A DNA stretch of 64,000 nucleotides from Poriferisodalis sp965203655 (GTDB lineage Bacteria; Actinomycetota; Acidimicrobiia; Acidimicrobiales; Poriferisodalaceae). Each line of letters starts with the position of its first letter. The first letter of the stretch is position 1. The notes beneath the pieces are model-generated. The model worked only from the letters and a program-made list of their open reading frames with translations. It was not told the DNA's origin and searched no databases. The position numbers were made by a program, and so were the translations under genes. The DNA is taken from assembly GCF_965203655.1 (NCBI RefSeq), contig NZ_CBDBDD010000002.1, positions 62,001 through 126,000 on the forward strand. The letters run 5' to 3'. Of this stretch, positions 9,383 to 18,722 are shown piece after piece.

Positions 9383-10513
9383 GTGCCCACCGACAGCACT
9401 GCGAACGGCCCGGCGTTCCGGCTGAGCCAGTACAGCCATGGTGCGGGCTGAGCTTGCAAGCTCGGGCCCTCCGAGCTGGCGCAGGTTCTGCGCCATCTGA
9501 CTCCCCCATCGCACCCGGATCTGGTGGTCGGCACCGATACCAGCGACGATGCCGCTGTGTGGCGGCTCGACGGCGACCGGCTGCTGGTGACGTCGACCGA
9601 TTTCTTCGCTCCGATCGTGGACGATGCCCGCACCTGGGGACGCATTGCGGCCGCCAATGCAGCCAGCGACATCTACGCCATGGGCGCCAACCCGCTGTTC
9701 GCCCTCAACCTGGCAGCCTGGCCCCGTGATGTGCTCCCGCTGGACCTGCTCGGCGAGGTGCTGGCGGGCGGCGCCGATGCCGCGGCAGACGGCGGCTGGG
9801 TGGTGGCCGGCGGTCACACGATCGACGGGCCAGAGCCGGTATATGGCATGTCGGTCACTGGCACCATCGCAGCTGCCGCCGGGGAAGCGGGCCTGCTCAC
9901 CAATGCCGGCGGGCAACCGGGCCAGGCGCTCGTGCTCACCAAACCGCTCGGCACCGGCCTGCTCGCAACCGCGCTGAAGCGTTCGGCCCCCGAGGCCACC
10001 CAGCCGGGCGGCGATCTGCATGCGGCCTACGAGACCGGCGTGGCCGAGATGTGCAGACTCAACGACGCAGCGGCCGCCGCGGCCATCAGGGCAGGAGCGA
10101 CAGCGGCCACCGATGTCACAGGATTCGGCCTGCTGGGACACCTCGCTGAGCTCGCTGCAGCCAGTGAGGCGGGTGCCGTGGTGGACGCCGGCGCAGTGCC
10201 GCTGCTACCCGACGTCATCGGGCTTGCGACCGGCGGCTTCGTGCCCGGAGGAACCGGCCGCAATCTCGATCACCTGGCTGAGCGTCTCGACGGCAGCGAC
10301 GAGCTCACCCGCACTGTGCTCGGAGATCCGCAGACCTCGGGAGGCCTGCTGTTCAGCTGCGATCCCGCACGCGCCAACGACGCTGTGCGCGAGCTACGCG
10401 ACAACGGCCACGACGCCGCCGTGATCGGCGAACTCACCGACGGCGGCGGCACAGTCGGAACCATTGCGATCGCCGGCACCGTCGCCGGAGACGACCGTCC
10501 AGACGCAGGCTGA
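9383..10513 (+). CDS. selD: Selenide, water dikinase SelD, itself a selenoprotein (TGA codon 23)
   Basis: Makes selenophosphate from selenide and ATP, the selenium donor for Sec-tRNA. From GTG 9383 the frame reads RLSQYSHGAG, then TGA at 9449-9451, then ACKLGPSEL. In the family this is SHGAG(C/U)GCK, so Sec sits at the catalytic position and the essential Lys follows at codon 26. The rest (376 residues in all) is normal SelD, with VGTDTSDDAAVW, TDFFAPIVDD, GGHTIDGPEP and DPQTSGGLL. Hairpins follow the TGA. The NadD-like gene starts 4 nt after the stop. The gene shows that the organism has selenium metabolism. Confidence 0.93.
9477..9495 (+). promoter_or_regulatory. Bacterial SECIS hairpin of selD (candidate)
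   Basis: TGGCGCAG pairs with CTGCGCCA (8 bp) around the loop GTT. If the top pair opens, the loop is GGTTC. It starts about 33 nt after the TGA. A second hairpin lies closer (9459-9477, 7 bp, loop GCCCT). The GGU-type loop favours the distal one, but which one is used is not proven. Confidence 0.55.
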
Positions 10514-10517
10514 GGAA

Positions 10518-11099
10518 ATGTCTGCGAGTGCGCGGCGGGGTGTGTTTCCCGGCTCATTCAACCCGCCCACCACCGCCCATCTGGCCATCAGCGAGGCCGT
10601 GGTCGGTCAGCACCGACTCGATGTACTCGTGTGGTCGGTCAGCCGGGTGGCACTCGCCAAGGAAGACGTGCAGCGCCCGCGGCTCGCCGACCGCATCGCC
10701 GTGCTCGAAGAGGTCGCCGCGCCGATCGACTCGCTGGAGATCGATGTCACCGACGCGCAGCTGCTGTCGGACATCGCAGCCGGCTTCGACGTGATCGTGA
10801 TGGGCGCAGACAAGTGGCAGCAGATCCACGACCCGGTGTTCTACGGCAACGACCCAGCACAGCGGGACGCGTCGATCGCTGCACTGCCGACGGTGGCTAT
10901 TGCGGCTCGGCCGCCGCACGATTGCCCCGCCGAACTGGTGCTCGACCTGCCCGACTGGGTGGGCACCGTGTCGAGCACCCAGGCCCGCACCACCGACCCG
11001 GCACTCATGGCACCCGAAGCGGCCCGCTTCGACACAGACACCGGCGCGTGGACCGACCCAGCGCGCTACGAAGCCTGGCTGGCCGGGCTCGGCCGCTGA
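10518..11099 (+). CDS. NadD/CoaD-like nucleotidyltransferase
   Basis: A 193-residue protein of the HIGH-type cytidylyltransferase superfamily. The nucleotide-binding motif appears as GSFNPPTTAHL near residue 11, with TTAH in place of HxGH. A C-terminal GTVSSTQAR segment stands in for the ISSTxIR motif. It may adenylylate nicotinate mononucleotide or another substrate. It starts 4 nt after the selD stop with AGGA close to the ATG, so it is in the selD operon; a link to selenium is not evident. Family clear, substrate not. Confidence 0.75.
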   Translation: MSASARRGVFPGSFNPPTTAHLAISEAVVGQHRLDVLVWSVSRVALAKEDVQRPRLADRIAVLEEVAAPIDSLEIDVTDAQLLSDIAAGFDVIVMGADKWQQIHDPVFYGNDPAQRDASIAALPTVAIAARPPHDCPAELVLDLPDWVGTVSSTQARTTDPALMAPEAARFDTDTGAWTDPARYEAWLAGLGR

Positions 11100-11173
11100 G
11101 GCCAGGTTCGAGCCGCATAACCTCCCCGAGTCAACCAAGCCGGATCATCCCCACGCTCTATGGTGTGGAGTCG

Positions 11174-11179
11174 TATGGT
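11174..11179 (+). promoter_or_regulatory. Possible -10 hexamer upstream of first TetR gene
   Basis: TATGGT at 11174-11179, and another TATGGT at 11159-11164. Either could serve the regulator that starts at 11209. Confidence 0.3.
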
Positions 11180-11208
11180 GAGGTTCCCAGGCGACCGGCG
11201 CGGTTGAG

Positions 11209-11823
11209 TTGGAAACGCTGACTGAGTGGAAGACCCCGGTCCAAGAGCGGTCCAGGCGCCGATTCGACCTGATCCTCAAAGCGGCCGGCGCCGAGTTGGC
11301 AGAGGCGGGCTGGCACAGGTTCACCATGGAGTCGGTGGCTGAGCGGGCCAACGGCTCCATCGGCTCGGTCTACCGCTACTTCCCCAACAAGCTGAGCCTC
11401 ATCGCGGCCCTTGTCGACAGCCAGAACGAGATGCTGCTTCCCGTCTTCGAAACCCCCTTTGACGGCGACCGGCCCTTCGAGGACGCCGTATCTGAGCTGA
11501 TCCACAACTACGGAGCCGCGGTGCGCCAAGTGCCCGGACTGCTGGCTCTGGGCCGCGCCGCGCTCGTCGACCACGACGCCCACGAGCTGTTCCGCAGTGC
11601 CCTCGGCCCCGTGCGCCAGTGGATAGCAGCCGCCCTGGGCCACCGACTCCCGAAGATCGACCCCGCCCGCATCGAGAACATCGCGATAATCCTCGTGATC
11701 GCCATCGAGTCGCTGCTGCTGTTCTCCCACCAGCCCTACGCCCCAAGCCGAGAAATCATCCTACGAGAGACGTTGCTCATCCTCCGGGGCTACATCAACG
11801 AGCTATCGCAGGCAAGCCCATAG
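11209..11823 (+). CDS. TetR-family transcriptional regulator (paralogue A)
   Basis: A 204-residue repressor-type regulator. The N-terminal helix-turn-helix domain spans about residues 10-60 and contains QERSRRRFDLIL, FTMESVAERA and the recognition-helix segment GSIGSVYRYFPNK. The rest is a helical ligand-binding domain with no clear ligand. It appears to start at TTG 11209, and no better ATG or GTG is in frame. It is closely similar along its full length to the next gene, so the pair arose by tandem duplication. A strong hairpin follows the stop. Confidence 0.88.
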   Translation: METLTEWKTPVQERSRRRFDLILKAAGAELAEAGWHRFTMESVAERANGSIGSVYRYFPNKLSLIAALVDSQNEMLLPVFETPFDGDRPFEDAVSELIHNYGAAVRQVPGLLALGRAALVDHDAHELFRSALGPVRQWIAAALGHRLPKIDPARIENIAIILVIAIESLLLFSHQPYAPSREIILRETLLILRGYINELSQASP

Positions 11824-11836
11824 CCGACCGTTTCCG

Positions 11837-11856
11837 GCCGGCGAGTTTTCGCCGGC
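11837..11856 (+). terminator. Hairpin after first TetR gene
   Basis: GCCGGCGA (11837-11844) pairs perfectly with TCGCCGGC (11849-11856) around GTTT. It lies 14 nt after the stop. Confidence 0.55.
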
Positions 11857-11988
11857 GCTATGGGCCGTGGGTTTGGAGACAGTGCCAGAACTCGGCCGGC
11901 ATCAGCTCCACCAGCACCCACATGACGACGGGGCGGGTTTTGCTTCACAGGCCGGCCGCATTTGACTTCACTCGCTAATATCTGAGGG

Positions 11989-11994
11989 TATTCT
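11989..11994 (+). promoter_or_regulatory. -10 hexamer of leaderless second TetR gene
   Basis: TATTCT, 7 nt before the ATG at 12002. This favours 12002 over the ATG at 11996. Confidence 0.55.
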
Positions 11995-12001
11995 CATGTT
12001 T

Positions 12002-12670
12002 ATGGAGGTGTGGGGATTCCAAGGTTCCGCGATGGGTGAGTCAACTGAGATGGGACCACCCAACGAGTGGAGGGTCCCGATACAGGAGCGCTCTCGGCGC
12101 CGATTTGACGAGATCCTCGCAGCGGCGAGCGCAGAACTGGACGACGTGGGCTGGCAACGGCTCACCATGGCATCCGTCGCTCGGCGGTCCAACGGCTCGA
12201 TTGGCTCGGTCTACCGCTACTTTCCCAACAAGCTGAGCCTGGTCGCAGCTCTCATCGAGCAGCAGAACGAACGATGGCTCAGCGTGCTCGACGCCGACGC
12301 TCACGACGAGACGCCCTTCGAAGACACCGTTCTGGCCATCGTCGACCGGTACGGGACCGAGGTGCGCGGAACTCCGGGCCTGCTGTCCATCAGCCGCGCC
12401 GCGCTGGTCGACGGCGACGCATATCAACTGTTCCAGCGTGCTCTGTGCCCAGTGCGCCAATGGACGGCTGAGGCTCTGGGGCACCGGTTGCCCAGGCTGG
12501 AAACGTCCCGCTTGCAGGAGGTTGCCGCGGTCACTGTCGAGGCCGTCCAATCGCTGATGTTCTTCTCCTTCCAGTCTGATTCCCCTACTCGGGGCGACAT
12601 CCTCCAAGAGCTTCGCCTGATCGTCCGGGGCTACTTCAACGAGCTCAGACAAGAACACGACCGACAATGA
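12002..12670 (+). CDS. TetR-family transcriptional regulator (paralogue B)
   Basis: Paralogue of the preceding regulator. It shares QERSRRRFD, the GSIGSVYRYFPNKLSL recognition region and the ALVDGDAYQLF/CPVRQW segment in the ligand domain. It has its own promoter (TATTCT 7 nt before ATG 12002), so the two copies can be controlled separately. The next gene, a secreted polysaccharide deacetylase, starts about 70 nt later in the same direction and is a plausible target, but nothing in the sequence proves that. Confidence 0.88.
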   Translation: MEVWGFQGSAMGESTEMGPPNEWRVPIQERSRRRFDEILAAASAELDDVGWQRLTMASVARRSNGSIGSVYRYFPNKLSLVAALIEQQNERWLSVLDADAHDETPFEDTVLAIVDRYGTEVRGTPGLLSISRAALVDGDAYQLFQRALCPVRQWTAEALGHRLPRLETSRLQEVAAVTVEAVQSLMFFSFQSDSPTRGDILQELRLIVRGYFNELRQEHDRQ

Positions 12671-12742
12671 CGCTCCCGTCATGACCGCCGCGCGCCAGCG
12701 TGGCTTAATGTGAGGGTTAGCTCATGTAGTGTGCGTGCCGCG

Positions 12743-14767
12743 ATGCCTCTGCGTCTCTTGTTCGGTTCCAGGGTCGGCGCGGTGGTGTCAGTCGCGCTGC
12801 TGTTGGCAGTCGTTCCCGCAAGCGCTGCTGCCCAGCAGGACGCGCTGAGCAGACACGGCGTACTGGGCAAGCAGAGCGCGTCGGTTGCGGTGGACGCGTC
12901 GGATGCGTCGTTGGCTTCTTTGTCGTTGACGGGGGCCGATCTGGCGTTCGACCCCGATCAGAGCCAGTACTGGATGGCCTACGGGGTGGCGGTACAGAAT
13001 CCCACCATTGTGGCTACGGCTGCCCAGCCGGGGGCGCAGGTGGAATTCCGCCCGGCTGACGCCGACCCCGACACTGCTGGCTACCAAGCGAGGTTGTCGG
13101 GTTTGCAGGCGGTGCACGTCATCGTCACTTCGCCCGACGAGTCCGCCAGGCGTATCTGGTCGATCTGGCTGTTCGACTACCGGCTCACCGCGTTGAGCGT
13201 CGAGGGCTTTGACCTCGGTTTCGATCAGGCGACAGCCGACTACAGCCTCGAGGTGCCCCACAGCAACGCCACGATCACACTCACCGCCAACGACGGCACC
13301 CACACCTTTGCCTACAGCCACCCCGACGCAGACTCGGCAGCCAACGGCCACCAGGTCGCGCTTCAACCGGGCGACAACACCGTGACGGTCACCGCCACGC
13401 CCGAGGTGCCCATCGTCGCGGTCCCCCAGACCTACACCATCGCCGTCACCCGCCTGCCCGATCCCTCGGAGGGTTTGCACACTGGCGACCCCCTCACCGG
13501 CACTTTCGCGACCGTGCCACAGAGCCACAGCGGGTCACGGGGGTTCACCCTGTCTCTGCTTTTCAGCGACGACGTGTCGACCAGTTTCCAGGAGCTGCGG
13601 TACTGGACGATCAAGGTGATCGGTGGCCGGCTGCAACACATGCAGTTGATGGATTCCACCAACACGGCTCGCTGGTATCTGCTTGTGACCCCGTCGGGCG
13701 ACTATGACGTCACGATCTCCTTGGAGGCGGGGCAGTCGTGCGGGGACATCGCGACGGTCTGCACCGCTGACGGCAGAGCCCTGTCCCACGACATGGAAGT
13801 GACGGTGGTCGGCCCCAACGGTTCGGCCACCCACCCGTCTGTGGCGTCCTCGGAGGTGTACCTCGTCTTCGACGACGGCCCCCAGCCCGAATTCACCCCG
13901 CGGATTCTTGACGTGCTGAAGCGTCATGGAGCCAAGGCGACCTTCTTCGTCACGGGCGTCAATGCCAGCGCTCACCCCGACATCGTTCAACGCGCGGCCA
14001 ACGAGGGCCACACGTTCGGCAACCACACCTGGAATCACGAAGTCTTGACGGAGCTGACCCTTGACGAGTTCAACAGCACGATCAACCGAACCCAAGAGAC
14101 GCTCGGCGATCACGCCACCGACTGCCTGCGACCTCCGCGCAACGCGTCAGATCACAACGTTGTCGAGTGGACCCAAGCACTCGGAATGCGGATCATTCCC
14201 TTCACGGTCAACGTCCGGGACTGGCAATTGCCGGGCGCCGAGGTCATCGCCGATCGCATTGTCTGGGGCGCCGTGCCCGGATCGGTGATCTCCCTCCACG
14301 ACGTTGACGCCACCGGCGAGCAAACCGCGGAAGCGCTCGATCTTGCCCTCACCAGGCTGGCGGACTCCGGGCTGAACTTTGCGCCGCTCTGCAATGCAGC
14401 ACTCCCCGCACCGGAGCCTTCGACCGCACCGGAGCCTTCGACCACAACGGAGCCTCCAGCCGCGTCGGAACCTCCGGCTGCGCCGACGAATCTGACCGCA
14501 GCAGTCAACGACGACGGTCACATCGTGCTGAGCTGGGACGCGGCGTCTGACACGGATGCGGTGACGGGCTACCAGATACTGCGCCGCCGCCCCCGCGAGG
14601 GCGAGAACACCCTGACGGTGTACGTGGGCGATACCGGCAGTGCCGCGAACACATATACCGACACTGCGGCGCCGGCCGGCACGCTCTATGTGTATCGCGT
14701 CAAGGCGCACAACAGCGCAGGCACCTCGGCACGCTCGAGCTACGTCAACGTCGACCACATCTCCTGA
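12743..14767 (+). CDS. Secreted polysaccharide deacetylase with cadherin-like and fibronectin III domains
   Basis: A large exported protein (674 residues from ATG 12743; an in-frame GTG at 12710 would add 11). The signal peptide runs to about residue 30 (hydrophobic VVSVALLLAVV, then ASAAAQQ). Two cadherin-like beta-sandwich repeats follow (ADLAFDPDQSQY and FDLGFDQATADY motifs). A NodB-type deacetylase domain comes next, with FDDGP, the metal-site GNHTWNH and a terminal SLHDV. A Pro/Thr/Ser linker carries an 18-bp repeat (APEPST, near 14405-14440), and a fibronectin III domain ends the protein. It probably removes acetyl groups from cell-wall or extracellular glycans. Confidence 0.87.
   Translation: MPLRLLFGSRVGAVVSVALLLAVVPASAAAQQDALSRHGVLGKQSASVAVDASDASLASLSLTGADLAFDPDQSQYWMAYGVAVQNPTIVATAAQPGAQVEFRPADADPDTAGYQARLSGLQAVHVIVTSPDESARRIWSIWLFDYRLTALSVEGFDLGFDQATADYSLEVPHSNATITLTANDGTHTFAYSHPDADSAANGHQVALQPGDNTVTVTATPEVPIVAVPQTYTIAVTRLPDPSEGLHTGDPLTGTFATVPQSHSGSRGFTLSLLFSDDVSTSFQELRYWTIKVIGGRLQHMQLMDSTNTARWYLLVTPSGDYDVTISLEAGQSCGDIATVCTADGRALSHDMEVTVVGPNGSATHPSVASSEVYLVFDDGPQPEFTPRILDVLKRHGAKATFFVTGVNASAHPDIVQRAANEGHTFGNHTWNHEVLTELTLDEFNSTINRTQETLGDHATDCLRPPRNASDHNVVEWTQALGMRIIPFTVNVRDWQLPGAEVIADRIVWGAVPGSVISLHDVDATGEQTAEALDLALTRLADSGLNFAPLCNAALPAPEPSTAPEPSTTTEPPAASEPPAAPTNLTAAVNDDGHIVLSWDAASDTDAVTGYQILRRRPREGENTLTVYVGDTGSAANTYTDTAAPAGTLYVYRVKAHNSAGTSARSSYVNVDHIS
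14405..14442 (+). repeat. 18-bp tandem repeat encoding the PEPST linker
   Basis: GCACCGGAGCCTTCGACC occurs twice in succession in the linker of the deacetylase, followed by a degenerate third copy. The copies are in frame and lengthen the Pro/Thr/Ser spacer. Confidence 0.6.
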
Positions 14768-14873
14768 AGCGAACCGAGACCTCGCTTCGCCATGCGGCAG
14801 CCCGCACCTAGAGTCGGCACCGGCCGCAGGACGCGATGTCCCGCCGAACTGATCACATGTACCCGGGAGTGTC

Positions 14874-15851
14874 ATGGACGAGATCCTCGACGTGGACCTG
14901 CTGGCCTTCGAGCAGGGATCGCCGGCCCAGCGCAGGGCGGTGACCGAGGGCGTCATGGCCAGCCTCCGGACGGGCTTCGTCTACACGGCGCACGACCTCT
15001 CGGGCGGCCTGCTCGACGACGCATACGGCGTGCTGGGTCGGTTCTTCGCCCTCGAACCCGGCGCCAAGAAGCGCTACGTCGACGCGGAGTCGTTCGGCGC
15101 CCGCGGCTATACCGGTCCGCTCACCGAGACCGCCGCCATCTCCGACCTTCCCGACTGGAAGGAAATGTTCAACTGGAGCGATCAGCCGCCCGCCGGCCAC
15201 CCGCTCACCGTTCAGTACGGCCGCTGGTATCGGCCGTCGATCTTTCCCGATGACGACATCGACGGCGCCGGTGCCATTCTCACCGAATTCCACCGGCGGC
15301 TCGTCGAACTGCAGCGACGCTTCCTGCGCGTCATCGCGGAGGGCATCGGCGCCCACGAGACCTACTTCGACAGGATGACCACCTACGGCACGCACCTGTC
15401 CCGGGCCATTCACTACCCGCCGATGTCACATGCCCCGGGCGGCGGCAGCGAGGGCCATATCTGGGCCGACGAGCACGCCGACATCAACCTCATCACCGCC
15501 CTGCCCCGAGCGACCGACCGCGGCCTGCAGGTGAGCATCGACGGCCAGTGGATCGATGCCGCCCCGCCCGACGATCACGTCATCGTGAACTCGGGGATCA
15601 TGCTGGAGCACGTCACCAATGGCCTGATCGGTGCCGGGTGGCACCGCGTCAAGGCCGACCCAGACCAGCACACCAGCCGGCTCAGCGTGGTGCAGTTCTG
15701 CCACCCCCGCCCATCCACGGTCCTGGTGCCGGCGCCCTCCACGGTCACGCCTGAGCGACCGTGCCGCTACGAGGCGGTCTCGGCCGAGAATCGACTCGAA
15801 GAGGTGATCTGGGAGATCAATTTGATTCCCGACGCCCGCCGCATCGATTGA
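14874..15851 (+). CDS. 2-oxoglutarate/Fe(II) oxygenase, isopenicillin N synthase-like
   Basis: A 325-residue non-haem iron oxygenase of the isopenicillin N synthase-like superfamily. The Fe(II) triad is HAD in WADEHADINLIT (about residue 200) and His in GWHRVKADP (about 260). An R-L-S segment follows for 2-oxoglutarate or substrate binding. The N-terminal DIOX_N region is present. GGGAG lies 5 nt before the ATG. Family is clear; substrate is unknown. Confidence 0.85.
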   Translation: MDEILDVDLLAFEQGSPAQRRAVTEGVMASLRTGFVYTAHDLSGGLLDDAYGVLGRFFALEPGAKKRYVDAESFGARGYTGPLTETAAISDLPDWKEMFNWSDQPPAGHPLTVQYGRWYRPSIFPDDDIDGAGAILTEFHRRLVELQRRFLRVIAEGIGAHETYFDRMTTYGTHLSRAIHYPPMSHAPGGGSEGHIWADEHADINLITALPRATDRGLQVSIDGQWIDAAPPDDHVIVNSGIMLEHVTNGLIGAGWHRVKADPDQHTSRLSVVQFCHPRPSTVLVPAPSTVTPERPCRYEAVSAENRLEEVIWEINLIPDARRID

Positions 15852-15869
15852 ACGCGTCTGGGCCGCCCG

Positions 15870-17306
15870 TTAGAGCTCGAGCAGGGCGTTCTCGATGACC
15901 TCGGTCAACGCGGGGTGGATATAGAACTGCTCACGGGCCATCTGGTCGACGGTCTGGCCGAAGGTCATGCCCTGGATGAGCTGCTGGATCAGGGTGGACG
16001 CCTGGGGCCCGATGATGTGTGCGCCGAGCAGCTCACGGGTCTCGGCATGCGCGATGAGCTTGGCGAAGCTGGCGGTGTCCTCCATCGCCCAGCCGTACGC
16101 CGTGTGGCCGAAGGGCTTGTTGGCCACCGAGATCGACAGACCCGCCGCCCGGGCATCGCGCTCGGTGAGGCCAACCGAGGCGACCTGCGGGTGCGAGAAC
16201 ACCGCATGGGGAACCAGATCCTCCCGGACGGTGTGCATGGGACCGTCGGCTTGCCCCTCGGCCACCAGCAGGTTGTGCCGCAGCGCCCGCACCTGCGCGT
16301 TGGCGAGATGCTTGAGCTGGGTTTCGCTCGACAGGTCGCCGAAGGCCCATACGCCCGGCGCCGAGGTGCGGTAGTACTCATCGGTCAGCACACGGCCGTC
16401 GTCGTCATCCACTCCGGCGAGGTCGAGGGCGAGCTGATCGCCGTTGGGCACTCGCCCGGTGGCCACCAGCAGCACATCGGCGGTTGCCGACTCGGCATGA
16501 CCGCCACGGGTGAACTCGACCGTGTAAGTGTTGCCATGGGCACTGGGCGAGCCGTCGGCGGCGCACACGAAGTCCGCGGCTGCACCCCCTACTGACGTCA
16601 CCGTCGAGCCGAGGCGCAAGTCGAAGTGGCGCTGCGCCGCTGTCGTGAATGCCGCAGACACGTCGTCGTCCTCGGCCCGCAGCAGCCGTTCGCCCCGATT
16701 CACCACCGTGACCTCGGTGCCCAGCGCCGAGAACACGTATCCCAGCTCGCAGGCGATATACCCGCCACCCAGCACGATCATCGAGGTCGGCAGCGCATCC
16801 AGCCGCATCACCGTGTCGGACGTGTGGAACGGCACCGTGCCCAGTCCCCGGTAGGGCGGCACGAACGCCCGAGCGCCGGCACCGAGCACCACATGGCGCC
16901 CCGACACCGATTCGGTGGTGCCGTCGCCCATGCGCACCGCCAGGCACCGGTCGCTCACGAAACGGGCATCGCCCTCGAACACGGTGATGTTGGGGCATTC
17001 GGCACCGAAGCGGTAGTCGCGCCCCCCGCTGGCGATGGGGTCGATGCGGCCGAAGACGCGATCCCGGATGGCAGGCCAGTCGGCGCTGTCAAAGCTGGCG
17101 GCGATGCCGTAGTCGCCGGCGGTCGCAATGGTGTCGGCGACGTCGGCCGCGTACACGAACATCTTCGAGGGAATGCAGCCCACGTTGAGGCAGGTGCCGC
17201 CGAACGTGCCGCGCTCGACGATCGCTATCGACCAGTCGTCGAACTCGGGACCCGGGATGGAATTGGCCGAGCCGGTGCCGACGATGACCAAGTCGAAATC
17301 TGCCAT
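15870..17306 (-). CDS. mtr: Mycothione reductase-like pyridine nucleotide-disulfide oxidoreductase
   Basis: A flavoprotein of 478 residues. It has the FAD Rossmann segment FDLVIVGTGSAN, the redox-active GGTCLNVGCIPSK disulfide near residue 40, an NAD(P) site VLGGGYIACELG and the C-terminal dimer segment with IHPALTEVIENA. The GTGSANSI start and overall layout match mycothione reductase, which keeps mycothiol reduced in actinobacteria; a mercuric-reductase-like paralogue is a lesser option. ATG 17306 is preferred over an upstream TTG. Mycothiol could also supply electrons to the selenoproteins in this window, but that is inference. Confidence 0.85.
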   Translation of the reverse strand: MADFDLVIVGTGSANSIPGPEFDDWSIAIVERGTFGGTCLNVGCIPSKMFVYAADVADTIATAGDYGIAASFDSADWPAIRDRVFGRIDPIASGGRDYRFGAECPNITVFEGDARFVSDRCLAVRMGDGTTESVSGRHVVLGAGARAFVPPYRGLGTVPFHTSDTVMRLDALPTSMIVLGGGYIACELGYVFSALGTEVTVVNRGERLLRAEDDDVSAAFTTAAQRHFDLRLGSTVTSVGGAAADFVCAADGSPSAHGNTYTVEFTRGGHAESATADVLLVATGRVPNGDQLALDLAGVDDDDGRVLTDEYYRTSAPGVWAFGDLSSETQLKHLANAQVRALRHNLLVAEGQADGPMHTVREDLVPHAVFSHPQVASVGLTERDARAAGLSISVANKPFGHTAYGWAMEDTASFAKLIAHAETRELLGAHIIGPQASTLIQQLIQGMTFGQTVDQMAREQFYIHPALTEVIENALLEL

Positions 17307-17350
17307 GTGAGCAGTCAATCAGCGCTTCTCTCCAAGAGCAGCGGCAGGCC

Positions 17351-18655
17351 TCACACCAGCGCTTGATAGACGAGCGCCTTGAGCTCTGGGCGGATCGGGT
17401 GGACGCTGGAGGGCAGCAGCTGCGTCAGGAAGACGAGCGTGATGTCTTCGACCGGATCCACCCAGAATGCTGTCGACGCAGCCCCGCCCCAGGCGAACTC
17501 GCCCTTGCTGGAGACGACCTTAGCCTTGGCCGGATCGAGCACGACGGAGAAGCCCAGGCCGAAGCCGACTCCGTCGAAGGCGGCCTCCGAGAACAGCGCC
17601 CGGCCGCACTCGGTGAGGTCGGTCCCGCCCGGCAGATGGTTGCTGGCCATGAACTCGAGGGTGCGCCGGCCGATGCTGCGGGTGCCGTCCAGTTCGCCGC
17701 CGTTGCGCAGCATCTGGGTGAACCGGTGGTAGTCACCCATGGTGGACACCAGTCCCCCGCCCCCGGAGAGAATCTTGGGCGGTCCGAGGTAGGCCGAGGT
17801 GCGCGGGTCATCCATCAGCGTGCGCTGCAAGCCCGGATCGTCGGGCCGGTATGGCGGCACGGTCGGCCCCGTGTTGCCTGCTGCCTCGCGTGCCGCCAGC
17901 GTGGCCGTCGTGTAGTTGGCGGCAAACCGTTCCACATCGGCGGCAGGCACCTCGAAGCCGGTGTCGACCATGCCGAGCGGCCCGGTCACGTGCTCGACGA
18001 GGTACTCGTCGAGCGACTGACCCGAGACGACCTCGACGACACGGCCCAGAACATCGGTGGAGTAGCTGTAGTTCCACTCGGTGCCCGGATCGAACAGCAG
18101 CGGGAGCGATGCGAGCACTTCGCAGGTTTCCTCGAGGTTGCCGGGGGCACCCCAGTTGAAGCCGTTGGCCCGGTACAGCGCGTCGACCTCATTAGCGAAG
18201 TGGAAGTCGTAGGTCAGGCCAGACGTATGGGTGAGCAGGCTGTGGACGGTCACCTCGCTGGTGGGCTCGCGAGTCTGGTACTGCATCACGTTGCCCCCGG
18301 CGAAGACGCGTGCGTTCGCAAACTCCGGGATCCAACGCGAGACCGGATCCTTCAACTGGAAGCACCCTTGCTCGTACAGCTGCATCGCAGCGATCGACAC
18401 GATGGGCTTGGTCATCGAGTAGATGCGATAGATGGTGTCGGCGGTGACCGGCAGCGACCGCTCGCAGTCTCGCTGGCCGTAGCGGTGTGTGTAGGCGGTC
18501 TGGCCGCCGCGCGTCAGCAGCACCGACACGCCCGGCAGGCGCCCGTCGTCGACATATCGATCCAGATGAGCGGCAATGCGCTCCAGCCGACCGGCGTCGA
18601 AGCCCACCTCGGCCGGATCGACGGTTGGCTCGATGTCTGAGGTGATCGATCCCAT
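17351..18655 (-). CDS. Serine beta-lactamase-fold hydrolase (class C/esterase type)
   Basis: A 434-residue member of the beta-lactamase/penicillin-binding-like family. The catalytic SMTK tetrad (SxxK) lies near residue 80. A YSYS segment sits in the Y-x-N position. A Gly-rich segment (SGGGGLVST) precedes the C-terminal sheet. No signal peptide is apparent, so a cytoplasmic esterase or amidase role is more likely than antibiotic resistance. GGAGG lies 5-6 nt before the ATG (an alternative GTG is 3 nt upstream). Confidence 0.85.
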   Translation of the reverse strand: MGSITSDIEPTVDPAEVGFDAGRLERIAAHLDRYVDDGRLPGVSVLLTRGGQTAYTHRYGQRDCERSLPVTADTIYRIYSMTKPIVSIAAMQLYEQGCFQLKDPVSRWIPEFANARVFAGGNVMQYQTREPTSEVTVHSLLTHTSGLTYDFHFANEVDALYRANGFNWGAPGNLEETCEVLASLPLLFDPGTEWNYSYSTDVLGRVVEVVSGQSLDEYLVEHVTGPLGMVDTGFEVPAADVERFAANYTTATLAAREAAGNTGPTVPPYRPDDPGLQRTLMDDPRTSAYLGPPKILSGGGGLVSTMGDYHRFTQMLRNGGELDGTRSIGRRTLEFMASNHLPGGTDLTECGRALFSEAAFDGVGFGLGFSVVLDPAKAKVVSSKGEFAWGGAASTAFWVDPVEDITLVFLTQLLPSSVHPIRPELKALVYQALV

Positions 18656-18722
18656 CACAACCTCCGGTGTTCGCTACTCGCCGTCCTGCAGGCTACGGCT
18701 CAGGAATCGGCCGAAGGCTCTG

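Noticed and set aside
9459..9477. Near hairpin as the selD SECIS element
   Set aside because: It is a perfect 7-bp stem, but its loop (GCCCT) lacks the GGU pattern of the other two. It is kept only as an alternative.
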